NCBI GenBank assembly: GCA_013397115.1
Contig: VWZW01006282.1
Span: 544,475 to 608,474, forward strand
Length of the DNA: 64,000 nt
Reading direction: 5' to 3'
From: Edolisoma coerulescens
Taxonomy: Eukaryota > Chordata > Aves > Passeriformes > Campephagidae
Below are positions 36,863 to 48,300 of this stretch, piece by piece; within the stretch, counting starts at the first letter, position 1; the number at the start of each line of letters is the position of its first letter. A program made the translations under genes and the position numbers. The notes beneath the pieces were generated by a model that saw nothing but the letters and a program-made list of their open reading frames with translations, ran no database searches and was not told the origin of the DNA.

Positions 36863-39800
36863 CTTGCAGCACCCAGGGAAGCAGATGCTTTCCTAAATAC
36901 AAGTAAAATGGTCCATGCTGCATGTCAGAGCCTGAGCTACCTCAAATGACCTCATTTCCTCTTCTATTTTTTATGTTTGTATTTATAATTTGCTTTCATG
37001 TGTTTTCCTCTGTGTTTTCATTACACAAAGTGCCCTTGTTGAGTTATATTAACATTTTCCATTGTTCTTCTGACTTTGATATTATACATAACAATATTCA
37101 TCCTTTGTCTCAACTCGCTCCTGAGTCCTGTTACAATCAAAACAGAATAAAAAAATCACACTTTGATATGCAGTTAATAGAAACGCAAAGGCAGGGAAGA
37201 AGGGTGGGTAGGGATGTTTCCACCCTACCTTAGAGAGCTGCTAACCTGAAAGACAGGGTGAGAGTAGTTTTAACTACTGCACTGCCACAAGTGCACTGAA
37301 CTCACACTTTGAGATCAAGAGGAGCGTGGTCTTTCTGGTCTGTGAGACACTGCAACAAGGACAGAATTAATTCTCAGTGAAGATGCCTCTCCCTTCATAG
37401 TTTGGTCTCACATTCAAGGGCTGGTCTCAGCAGAAAGGGAATTTATGTCCAGATGCCTTCAACAGTGTTTTGTCAACAGTTTGGTGTCCCACTGAACATT
37501 CATACTGTCTGCCCAACATCCAAACTGTGTGACAAGAGAGAGACAGATTCTTACACATACAACACTCACCTTGAACTATAAGCAATCACAAAAATAAACT
37601 CTTAATTAAAATCCAGTGTAATATTATATTCTGTTGGGCACACACTGTTTTTCCTGGGTGCAAACCATCAAGTTAAAAAATTAAGCAATTGCTTACTCTC
37701 GTTTTTCTCTCTGCTGTTTTCAAATCTGTGTTTTCAATCATGGCTTCACCTCATTTGTGGAAAACTAGAGAACAAACTTCAGTGGATCCTGCTGGTTTTA
37801 AAAAATCCTAGGTAATATTCTGTCCGCACAAATGTCACAAATTCTTTTCATTTGGAACAGATCAAATGGAAGTATTGTATCAAAATTATTAGAAACAAAA
37901 AGAAAGCACACTGATTTCTGAATTGTGGAGCCTGCTATAACTTTGTGTCTGTACAGAACATACAGCTGCTAGAATTGCCCTGACTGTTCTCCTTTTTAGT
38001 TTTTATCTGGCTGAAAATATAACATCTATTTATTAATTTCCTTGTAGCTATTTTGTGGTGTGTCTCAGAATGGTATCTGAAGTTGTGCAATGTGGTGCAG
38101 CACATCAGGCAGGCATGAATACTTTGCAGGGAAGCTCAAATCACAGCGTGCAGTCAAGAGTCACACTTCATCTCCTGCCTTTCTTTCACACCAAATGAGA
38201 ATTTACCCATCAGGACCCGATATGCTGAGATGCTTTCTCTATTTAGTGTCACAGCTGACATACATTGGAGGGCAGGAGTACTCACATTCATCAGAACTCT
38301 GCTTAAAAAGCAGAGGGATTTTAGCACTGTGTTTTACTGCTTTTGATCCCAGCACAGGCCAATTACCACTCTATCCTGCTCTTTCTTTCTTTTCCTTGGG
38401 TGCTGATGGAAGTATCCCATGCTAAAGAGGTTTGCCAAGCCGAAAGTGAAAAATTAAAAGCTCTTCTGCTGTAATAGTATCGGCACTTGCATCAGTACTT
38501 TTTTGAAAGCTGGTTATGTTGCTTTTAAGGGATAATTTGTTACTAAAGCAACAGCTCTATTTGCTACTGTGAAAGGAAAGAAATTTCTGTATCCTGAGAA
38601 CAACAGCAATGGGCTGAAGTGTAGACACTCCATATGTTTCTTCATACCACCATTGGAGGTGATGTTCAATTAAAGACAAAGTAGCCTTTCCTCACCTGTT
38701 AAGCTTTCTGAGATGGGACATGGAGGAGGGGAGAGCTGAACTCTTAAAATAACAACCTGAAAGCACTTGGGAGGACTCCTGGACAGCTGTGCCTGTGGAC
38801 TTTATTACCTTAAACACACACCTCCCACACACTAGCCCGAGGGATGCAAAGCACCCCACCCTGCCTGTGAGTAGAGTTTTTTTGGATGACAGGAGTGCTC
38901 TGCTTGCACACACTCACAAACACACACAGACACGCACAGATTTACACTGCACTGGGCTTCATCCGAGTGCTTCCAGCCGGTTCAGAGTGTGCTCACTGGA
39001 GTCAAAGAGGCAGCCTATAAATTGATTCCAGTAAGTGCTGAATCAAATGGTCAGAGAGGGCTCAGGGTATATTGCACACCCAGGCAGAAGCGAATCGCTG
39101 AGGAATTTACTATCAGCAATGTGGATCATTTGATCACACCGAGTCACTGATTCTGCAGGGAGTAAAATGAAAGAAACCGACCCCTGAAGCCTACTCCACC
39201 TGCAAGTGGTTTTCCCACCTGCCTACTAATTCCACGTGGAGAAACAAGATAAAACAAACACTGAGTTTTGAATAAACAACAATTTACCTCAAAGAAATTA
39301 TCTAACAACATACAATTTTTTTCCAGATCAATCAACTGAAGTTATGGGTCAGGTCTTCTTGTTGCCAGCAGCACTTTGGTTTTTGATGGAGGAACGACAT
39401 CATTCTGTATTTTTCAAATGATGTACTTTTGATTTTGACCAATTTAATATGATTAAAACTGTGAATTGCTTGGGGATTGTATTCCAAAGCTGATTCATTT
39501 CATGCTTAATTACGTCTCTAAACTGGGAGCATTGCCAGTGATTGTCTTTATATAAACAGAAGCTTATATGTTTTGAAAAATGGAATGAAAACACCACCAG
39601 TAAAGAAAGATCAATAATGTTCCCTTTTCCTGGTACTCTGAAGATCCATATCTTTTTATAATTGAGTGTAAGAGCCAAATTTTCAATAGATAAATGTCAG
39701 TGCAGTGCTTGGGACGTATGAGAAGCTCCAGGAACGTAGATATTTGTGGGGGAAAAAGGACTTGAATGGCTGATTTCAGGTATTCTGGGCCATTTTCTTC

Positions 39801-40859
39801 CTGACCCTCTAAGTACAGGGACTTCAGCAGCTGCTCTTCAGCTTGCTGATATCAGTAAAATTGCAAGGATCAAACATGAATAGTCAGAGGATGGTGAATT
39901 GCAGGGTTAGGTTTTTATGGTGACCAGAAAAGTGCTCATCTGCCTACCTGGTGGCGTGATTATATATAGTCTTGAATAAAATCATGGTACAGAGCACCCT
40001 CCTTCAGCAGAGCAGGTAAAAATCTGAAGAGGGTGTGAGGTAGGAAGGTGATTTGAGCAGTCTATATGCTCATTGTCAGATGTATTTCAGTGTCTCCCTG
40101 ACAAGTGTGCATTTGTGGCCATGGTCCAGATCCTGAGGAACTGCTGTGTCCCTCTCTGAAGAAAATTATTAATGAATTTAAGAAAAAAAAAATTAATCCT
40201 TCTGAAAAGGATTTTAATCTGCTGGAGCTAGCTTTTGTTCCAAACTGGGATGATAACTGAATGCATCAAAATGCTCCACAGAACGGACTGCGACTGCATC
40301 TCTGCTCAATGAGCTATGACAGCATTGTGGTCCCTGGAGCCTCACCAGTCCTTGGCCATGCTGGGATCCAGTCATGGATCTAGAAAATATCAGGACCACA
40401 TGTTCAGTCACCTTCCTTGCTATGTCCAGGGTTCCCTGTTCATCATAAACCTCAGCTGAGGGTTGTAGCAAAAAAATCAGGTGCATTACTGAAATGGGTG
40501 CTGGCACTGGGGAAACACAACATCTTGCAACATCTTGTGAGAGTACTGTGAGAAGAGCCACTGAGCTGGGAGACCCTTCCCTGCACGTGGGTGCTGAGCA
40601 GTCCCCGTGTCTGCTGGCAGGAATCATGGCTGCTTATATCTGCTTGCATTTTCTAAACACCTCTTCAAAACATTTCAATGCAGATTAAGTTGAATTTCCC
40701 ACTTTAAAAAAATGCTGCCCTAGAGTTTTAAAATCAGATTTCAAAGTCACTTTCACCTAGAAGTCAGGAAAAATAATAAAAAAGAAAGGTTAAGAAATTG
40801 TCCTGTGTTCTGTGTGAGGAAACTCGGTTTCCCAGTTACTCAAGTACCACTGTGTTGTA

Positions 40860-41110
40860 CAAAGGCCTATCCTCTAAATATAAATGGCATGGGGAGAAGC
40901 AGAAATTAATTGAAATTTCATAAAGCCCCTCATTCTCATGACATTTAAAGGCCCTCTTTGAAAGCTGATTAATATTCAGTGAGCGCCCTGCTGTTAAAGT
41001 TCAGTGTATTTTGATATTGATGGTCTACTGTTGTATTTTGAGACCAAACATTGATTTGAGGAGATTAATAGCTTATAATAACCTGTCCGACCTGTTGGTG
41101 GGAAACACAG
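40860..41110. promoter_or_regulatory. Candidate conserved non-coding element
   Basis: Repeat-free block with ATTAATTGAAATTTCAT, CTGATTAATATTCAG and GAGATTAATAGCTTAT motif clusters and no coding frame. The homeodomain-site density is enhancer-like. Inference only. Confidence 0.2.
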
Positions 41111-41679
41111 ATTTCTGATTCTTTAGTAGATTGGAGCAAAGCTTGCTCATTTACAGACCCTGTGCTTACTGAGAGAGAATACAAAAATTAAATCTTTTGG
41201 TAAATAGCCAAATTTTGCAGCTTCCATGTGGAGAGATTGATGCTCTTTCTGCTTTGCCCTGATAATTGGATGAGTGGTCCAGCAGCTCCTCTGTTCCTAA
41301 GTTGGGTGATTCTCCTATTATCTACTTTCCTGTGTCCACAGACTAACCTAGAAGAGCTGTAAACCCAGTGTGCCTTTCCATGCTTCTTTCCAGAATTGCA
41401 ACACTTTGCTCCTCTATCCTTCACATTCAACTAAATAGTTTACAGCAATCAATAATATTACTTTCATCTCCCCTTTTTTTTTTCTCTACAGCAATATCAT
41501 TATCATTTCCTCTTTCAAGTCAGGAAAATAAATGTGAAATAATCTCAAGCTTCCTCTCCCTAGTGTATTTTTTTTCTCATTTTCCAAATGAATCCCTGTT
41601 TCTGGTCAAAGACTGGCACAGTGTGATGAGTTCATTAGTTTGCTGGTGTGCATTCTCTGACTCACATTAAAGGACTAAA

Positions 41680-41840
41680 GGTCTTTGAGTTAGCAATAAT
41701 TAGATGAGGTCATTAAAGCTACAATGAGATCACGATTGCCAGAAATGGCCTCACATTGTACAAAGTAAGGTCAAATCAGCTATAACCATTACTCATTCTG
41801 GATTTTTAATTCATTACACATGCATTAAGTAACAGTAGTG
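41680..41840. promoter_or_regulatory. Candidate conserved non-coding element
   Basis: Short AT-rich block with AGCAATAATTAGATGAGGTC and TTTTTAATTCATTACACATG, no ORF and no repeat. Possibly an enhancer. Conservation not tested. Confidence 0.15.
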
Positions 41841-41990
41841 GGCGATCCACAGCTTAGCATGAGTGAAAAGCCCTACAACCTGTCATATACATAGTATTGT
41901 ACACTAAGGAGAGAGTTGCATGGTGAAATCTTTGATAGTAATGGTCCCTTACACATAGAAACCACCACAGGCACTAAACAAGACTGGATC

Positions 41991-42008
41991 AAAAAAAAAA
42001 AAAAAAAA
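41991..42008 (+). repeat. Poly(A) run, 18 bases
   Basis: Uninterrupted A18 preceded by GACTGGATC. No retroposon body recognised. Confidence 0.85.
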
Positions 42009-42356
42009 TGGCATGGGGTGCCAACGGCCTTTTGAAGGAGAAGCAAGGCAGGAGCACAGGCTGCACTGTGGAAAGTCACCAGGAGCGTTTTTCCAGGAAG
42101 ATTCAAACCAAGAGGCAGCAAACAAGGCTCCCAAGCAAGACAGGCTCAGATGTTCCTCAGATCTCTAGCTGATGTGAAAGCCACGGCTCCATGGAAGTCC
42201 ACAGTCACAGCCCAGAGCAAGCCAGTCCCTGCGTTCACCTTGTCAGAAGGCAGCAACTTTACCTGAGCAGTATGAGAAACCCATGCTCCCCCATCATGTT
42301 TGCCTTTGTCCTATTGACTACTCGCCAGGAAAAGTGATGAGTCAGTCCACCTGGCA

Positions 42357-42376
42357 AAATGGATGGATGGATGGAT
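42357..42376 (+). repeat. (ATGG)n short microsatellite
   Basis: Four ATGG/GGAT units in a row, too short to be strongly polymorphic. Confidence 0.7.
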
Positions 42377-44220
42377 TAGTTTTCATTTTATAGGAGTTAG
42401 TGACATTTCCATTCTTTAGGTGTTAACCATAAGCACATGGTAACCTGGTGAGGGAAGACAGAACCCCTTCCATTTTTTCTCATTTTCTGCACTGCCAAAA
42501 AGCAGCTTTAAACCAAGCCTGTCCATGGCAATAGATAACCCAAATCAAGCTGAACAAATAGTTAAGTGCGAGAATAGCCAGAAGAGGAGAAAATCAATAT
42601 ACTAATGAAAGTAGCAATTGCTTCCAGATGTGTCTATCGTAGAAAGCTGAGCTGGTTTTGTGTAGTTTCTGGTTATCTCTCTCCTCCTCTTCCTCACACT
42701 GCTGATTACAGGCAGAGTGGAAAAATGACCCTTCCAGCACTACAACACTTCACATTCCTCCAGGGCTGTGCAACAGGCAGCGCGCCCAGGGAGAGGCGGG
42801 GAGTCAGCAAGCGCTTCACAGCAGCTCTCACCTCTGATGCATTAAAGTCTGCAAGAAATTTAAGGGTCCATTTCATCTGCTTTCACTGTGAAATGCCTCC
42901 TCCCTAGATTGTGAGAGACAACTTCACCTACATGTCAAGGCTGAGGAGACATGTGAAATTACATGTCCAGTCTGGGCCATGCCAGAGGAAGGAAAAATGC
43001 CCTCTTTGACAACTACAGTCCAGACATGAGGCATAGACCAGAGCCTCTGCCTGAAATCCAAATTACTGGTGGCCAGGAGCATGAGCATGGCATCCAGGGA
43101 ACTGACCCCCAACAAGCTGATGTCTGCAATTTCTCCCACCTTTGGAAAGATTTCCTTTCAGGAGAGGCTGGACTCCACTTGCTGGTTGTAAACATGCACA
43201 GACCCAGGCTCTGCTTTCAGACAATTCTTATTTGCATTGTCCCTGTAACCAAAGAAATTAATGAGCCTAACTAGCAACAACATCTGAATTTCCTTACAGT
43301 CATACCTGCATTATGATCAAAATTAATAATTACTCAAGAGCTCTTGATTTGCAGAGGTGCTTCTCTCTGGGTACAGGAGCACTTTGATTGAACGGGGGAA
43401 GTTGCAGAGCTCCCTTCAACCTGCAAAGTGCTGTCCCCACCCTAAACCCCCTCTTTTTGACTGTTATTTTTGGGGAGGAGTACAGTGTTTTTCTGAAAAT
43501 ATTGAGGCTGTTGAATACAGATTCTAGAGTGCACAATGAATTTTGAATGCATCACCTAGGGATGCTGGAGAATCTGGGACACTTCAGCGTCACTTCCACA
43601 GCCCAGACACTCTGGGTCAGCTTGCACATGAGCTGCCAGTGTCCCCACAGAGATGCAGTTGGAGTTTTACCAGCAATAACATGAAAAGAAGCTTCACAAA
43701 TCTGTGCCTAGCAGTATTCCTTTTTATTTCCAAACTTGCTTGACTGGTAATGAGTAAAAGACATGGCAATGAAATTGCAAATGGAGGAGACTAGATTTGG
43801 CATGCTAATGCTTTTCTGACATTTCAGCTGCCCTGAGGATCTACTTCTTTATGATATGGAGCCAAGGGTTGGTTTTCTTTTCACAGACTTTTTCTTTCAG
43901 TGAAGAGGTAAGTCATTAATGTTAATAGATCCTAAAATATCCACAGTGATGGAAAAAAATGTTTTGGTTTAATGTGTGCAGTAGAACTTATGTGCAAATA
44001 AATAAAGCATCCAGGTTCATTAGCATTGATGTGTTAGCCTGAAAGGGAAAAAGAGAATATAAGCAGCTAATGTTGTTTGTCCTGCAATCCATCTTCCATG
44101 TCACTGAGGGGAAAGAAACCTTTCTTAAATTTCCAATCAATCTTCCTGACCTTTTTACATCATTTGCATCCTTAAACAGATTTTTTTTTGTTGTGAAGTT
44201 TCCCCTTGATATTTCACTTA

Positions 44221-44244
44221 AAACCAAACCAAACCAAACCAAAA
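44221..44244 (+). repeat. (AAACC)4 pentanucleotide microsatellite
   Basis: Four perfect AAACC units followed by AAAA. A short tandem repeat. Confidence 0.85.
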
Positions 44245-46806
44245 CGAACTTTCCCTCAGAAACTGCTTCCAAATGCCTCAGCTCAGACACGGGTCCTTAC
44301 AGCCCCAACAGGAACACCCAGTATTTGCTATTTTGCCCATGAAGCAGCAATCCAAAGCTCTATTTAAAGTGGACCTGAAGTGATGTCCTGGGGTCAACCA
44401 CATTGTTCAATGCAAGCTAATAGAGAAGCAGGGGCCAGGGGAGCTGATGGACCCACTCAGAGCTGGTTACTCAGTTTTGTCTCCTTACACAGCTTGAGCA
44501 ATTTTTGGAGATACGAGTCTTAGCACTCTGTAGGATTCACTTTTTAATTTTATCTAGTTTGGGGTTTTTTTGCAGAGCTACATCTTATTTACACCATTAA
44601 GAATGGATAGACCATGCCATGACACCTTTACCCTAAATTAAAGATACACTAGGTAGACAGTAGCAGAGCAAATAGAGGTAGTTGATATGACAGAAAACAA
44701 ACACATTTACACATTCAGCATTCATGTGCTGCCAATTACAATTTGTGCACAGCTTCTGATGGCCCACAAAATTCTTCAAGTATTTATTTAAAAGTGTAAG
44801 AGTATCAGGGCAAGTCAAAGAGTCTCAAAAGTTACTTTTTCAGCTGTGGCAACTGTCTGTTGTTGCCAAGGGCAATATAAATAATATCAGTAAACAAGGC
44901 TATTGCAAGCATTGTTTTAACTAATGTACTGGACAAAACTGCCTAGCTTACTAGTAGTAGTCAAAAAGCAAATCTGGCAAAAAGATAAATAATACGAAAC
45001 AATAATCATTGCACTTTATAAAACATGCCCACTACTTCTCGTTTTCTAGAAAAAAAAAAATAAGCCCATCTTTCACCCTTTCATACCGGTTTCCACTCTT
45101 GCAGGGAATTTTGTCAGGAAAGCAGAGGCAGGTTCCCCAGCTGAGCTACCAGAAACATCACACCAGTCTTCTCAGGAAAGAAAGCACTTTGGCTTGAAAG
45201 CTTTAGAAATTGGCTTTGAGGATTTCACACCAACAAATAGCTATATTCTGATTTTTTGATCTCCATTCTGCTTGTACGCTGTTGGCAGCAAATCCTCACC
45301 CTGCTACCCAACAAAGAGTTCATCTGAGTCCATCTGAATTGCTTTTGTGGCTGTAATTAATGGGGAGGGAGAGAAGGAGTGCAGAACTGCCCATAAAATA
45401 CAGCTCTTAAAATCACTCCCCACAGAACAGTAGGAGCTGGCTGTAGAATCACAGGATATGAATGAGGAGACTTATTAAATCATTCCTGACCCCAGTTTCT
45501 GTGGGAAGCTGCAAAAATGAAAGTTTTGCCAGTTTTAGACCCCAGGCTTCTGAAGAGGCAGCTTACTGACCTACAGAGGAAAAAGAAGGATGTGCCGTAT
45601 TTGTGATTGCTATCATGACACTGACTCAGCATTCAGATGTTTTTGGTGGCATCAGGTGGGATGGAAGTGGGCGAGGGGACCTTCTAAGGCACAGTTGCTG
45701 CTCCTGCTTCTGCTCATCTCCCTGATTTCCTTTGCAAGAAAGGAGACTTGGGAAGTGGCTTTAAAGACCTGACATGCAGAATGCATCCTGTGTGAGGGTG
45801 TGCTGTGGGAAAGGGTCATCGGTAGAATTATCCGTGCTATACTGCCTGCTGCATCCCCCAAAGCAGTTAAAGAGCCAGGAGAATACGAGACTGTCATTAC
45901 TCTGTCTCCCTCCCTCTGCTTTGGAGCATAAACCTCTGCCAGACACTCAGGCAGAACAAAACACTTAATCAGTGTTAAGGATGCATCTGGTCCCCTCAGA
46001 GAGATGAGCTGTTCATTTATGCTTGTTTACAATATGTTTATAAACATTAGTGGACAGGAATAGATTACCCCAGTTTACTGCCACATAAAGAAGTCAGCTG
46101 CTTACGTTTCCCATCATATCTATGTGCTTTTCTTTTACATTGCTCAAGTGGCACCTTATGGCAAGTAATCTTTGTGAATTAGGCCAGAAATCAGGAGTGT
46201 CCCTGTAGAATTTATACTATTTTCCCTGTCATTATCTCTAAAGTATTACTTTTGGATCAAACCCCTATCCACAATGCCTAATTTTCCTTGCCATCTCAAC
46301 TGCTTTACTTCATTTTACCTATTTTTCCCTGTGGTCCATGAAGGAATGACATTGGGTTTATATTCGAGATGAAAAGCATATTGTTTGGACAGTAATGGAA
46401 AAAGTGGCATTGTGATGACACTTGCCCTTATGTCAAATGCTTGTACCCAGCTAAAGAAAGCAGCCTTTGTAAAGGAAATTTTTACTTTTATTTTATTTTA
46501 AAACATATTTTGCACACATGTCCTCTCTGAATTACAAGCTGGGACTTTACAGAGCAGTGGCAAAATAGAGAGTAACTGAGCAGCTCTGGTCATGTACCAA
46601 ACCACCAGCTCCTCTGAAGTGGGGTGAGGACATGGGGGTGCCCCCAAGTCCTGGGAAGAGCCCTGCTCTGCCATTTTATATCTCACTTCACCTGTTGGTT
46701 CTCCCTTTTTCTCTCCATCTTCTGTTTGATTATGAGCTATTGAGGACTCAATTGTTTCATTTCAAGCCTTTGAATTGCACATCTTGAGCCCTGATTTGAG
46801 TTTGAA

Positions 46807-46870
46807 AATCACAGAATCATAGATCATGGAATGGTTTGGATTGGAAGGGACTGTAATGATCATGATCACG
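46807..46870 (-). mobile_element. CR1 LINE 3' tail fragment (minus strand)
   Basis: AATCACAGAATCATAG then ATCATGGAATGGTTTGGATT, then GGAAGGGACTGTAATGATCA, is the reverse complement of the CR1 3' terminus with its ATTCTGTG-type terminal repeats. Only about 60 bp remain, a severely 5'-truncated copy typical of CR1. Confidence 0.9.
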
Positions 46871-48137
46871 CAAAAAAGCACAAGTGAAAATTGCAGCAGA
46901 ATCCTCTCTCACACACTTGCACACACACACAGAGGCAGCTCTGGATTACCAATATTTGCACACTGACAACTCCCAATAAAGTGCACTGGTACCCTGGAAG
47001 GCAGATATTTTGCTTTCCTGTCATGAAGCTGCCTGTACTGCTCACTATTTGTGTGATCATGTCAAACATCAAAGCCAGTGCAAGGTCAAACAAAGGAATT
47101 TCCTGGGCTCTTTTGAGTGACAGCAGGAAACAGGGGTCCCCATGCCAATGGAAGAGCCTTCAACATTCATATCTTCATTATTCTCTGCATTATTGTACTG
47201 AATGGTAGACAATCTCTTTTCCTTTATTAAGTCCTTCTGCTTCTTTGGGTGGGAGATTGAGAAAATTGTATTTGCTTGCACCTGCTTCTTGAGGGCTCTA
47301 TTCTCCAAAGAATAAAACAAGCATTAGGGAGAAAAAAAGATTCTGATATCAAACTATCCTATACACATGCAAATTGATCTGTTTGCAAGGTAAAATAGTG
47401 TGTAGACAAAATTAATTCAAAAAAGTGTCTGGACAGATTCCTGATTTATTGTTATTATTATATAGCACTAATATGTATGCAAAATAAGTTAGGCTGAGCA
47501 ATGCAGTGCTTCAGTTCTGACTTGCTACCAAGATTTGCACTAAAAGAAGCCAAATAACCTTTCAAACAATTATTTCTACCTAAAATACTACAGTGCTCCT
47601 TTTCACAACAGTAGAAATAATATGGAGAAAAAAGGCACTTCAGATATCAAACAAATTCATTTCAGGTACATTGGCAAATTTCAAAAGGTTAAGGTACCAA
47701 AATGAAATTTTAAAAAAGGATGGAATAATGTTGGAGGCCTTTCCTTGCAATCTCATTTTGCATGACCAGTATTTGTAGAAGTGACTATTAAAACTGAAAA
47801 GATCAAAATTTGTGACGCTCTCCACCTGAAGAATGTCTATGGGAGATGGCAGATTTTATATTGAGCCCCAAGCTTTACAATTCAGATACATCTTAGAAGC
47901 AGTACCTGCCAAATTACGAGAACAAACGAGTGCTAACACATATCTTGCTTTGTAAGCAGAAGTGTCTGCCACTCTTCATTTAGAGGCAGTTCCATTGATT
48001 TTGCTTTCAAATTTCATACATAAGAGTGGCAGGATCCAACTCTGAAGTTTGTGTGTTTCTTTTGCACAGGCTCATCCTGATAAAATTTTCAGTCGACTCA
48101 TGGATACTTTTACAAGAAATGCCTGGTTGGGCTAGAA
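46871..48137. other. Intergenic sequence, no gene seen
   Basis: Contains a short CA-rich run at 46910-46932 and otherwise unique sequence with chance ORFs of up to about 105 codons. Confidence 0.4.
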
Positions 48138-48300
48138 CTTTTCAGCCTGGAAAAGAGACAGAGGCGTATAAAGGTCTAGAAAAGCCTGAGTAGGCTGGAA
48201 AGCTGGTCAGAGGCTGACTGTTCACTGCTCCTTTCTGTACTGGGCTAGTGGCAACCAAAGGAAGCTATTGAGAACCAGGGTGAAAGCAAACAAAAGCCTG
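48138..48300 (+). mobile_element. Old CR1-type LINE 3' relic
   Basis: The order GTATAAAGGTCTAGAAAA, then GAGTAGGCTGGAAA, GACTGTTCACTGCTCC, and GAGAACCAGGGTGAAAGCAA then ACAAAAG follows the 3' region of ancient amniote CR1 elements ('ataaaggtctataaaatcatgagtgg...gttcacttt...aggcagaaggtttaaaacaaacaaaag'). Divergence is much higher than in the other CR1 copies here, suggesting an old insertion. Exact boundaries and subfamily cannot be set by eye. Confidence 0.6.

Larger units (their letters stand above)
31335..46806. other. Long intergenic stretch, no confirmed gene
   Basis: About 15 kb without a recognisable interspersed repeat. It holds simple repeats, a short tandem duplication at 33610-33663, an AT-rich tract at 36235-36460 and several candidate regulatory blocks. 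One 81-codon minus-strand frame at 36617-36862 is noted separately. The low repeat content over this length is itself notable. Confidence 0.4.

Noticed and set aside
42660..42907. Exon suggested by a strong acceptor (ending GCTGATTACAG at about 42713)
   Set aside because: The acceptor is good, but the following frame has no recognisable protein, no clear donor and no partner exon. Not strong enough to list as a gene.
45444..45462. Possible CR1 tail (AGAATCACAGGATATGAATG)
   Set aside because: Only about ten bases resemble the CR1 terminus and the neighbouring sequence does not continue the match.
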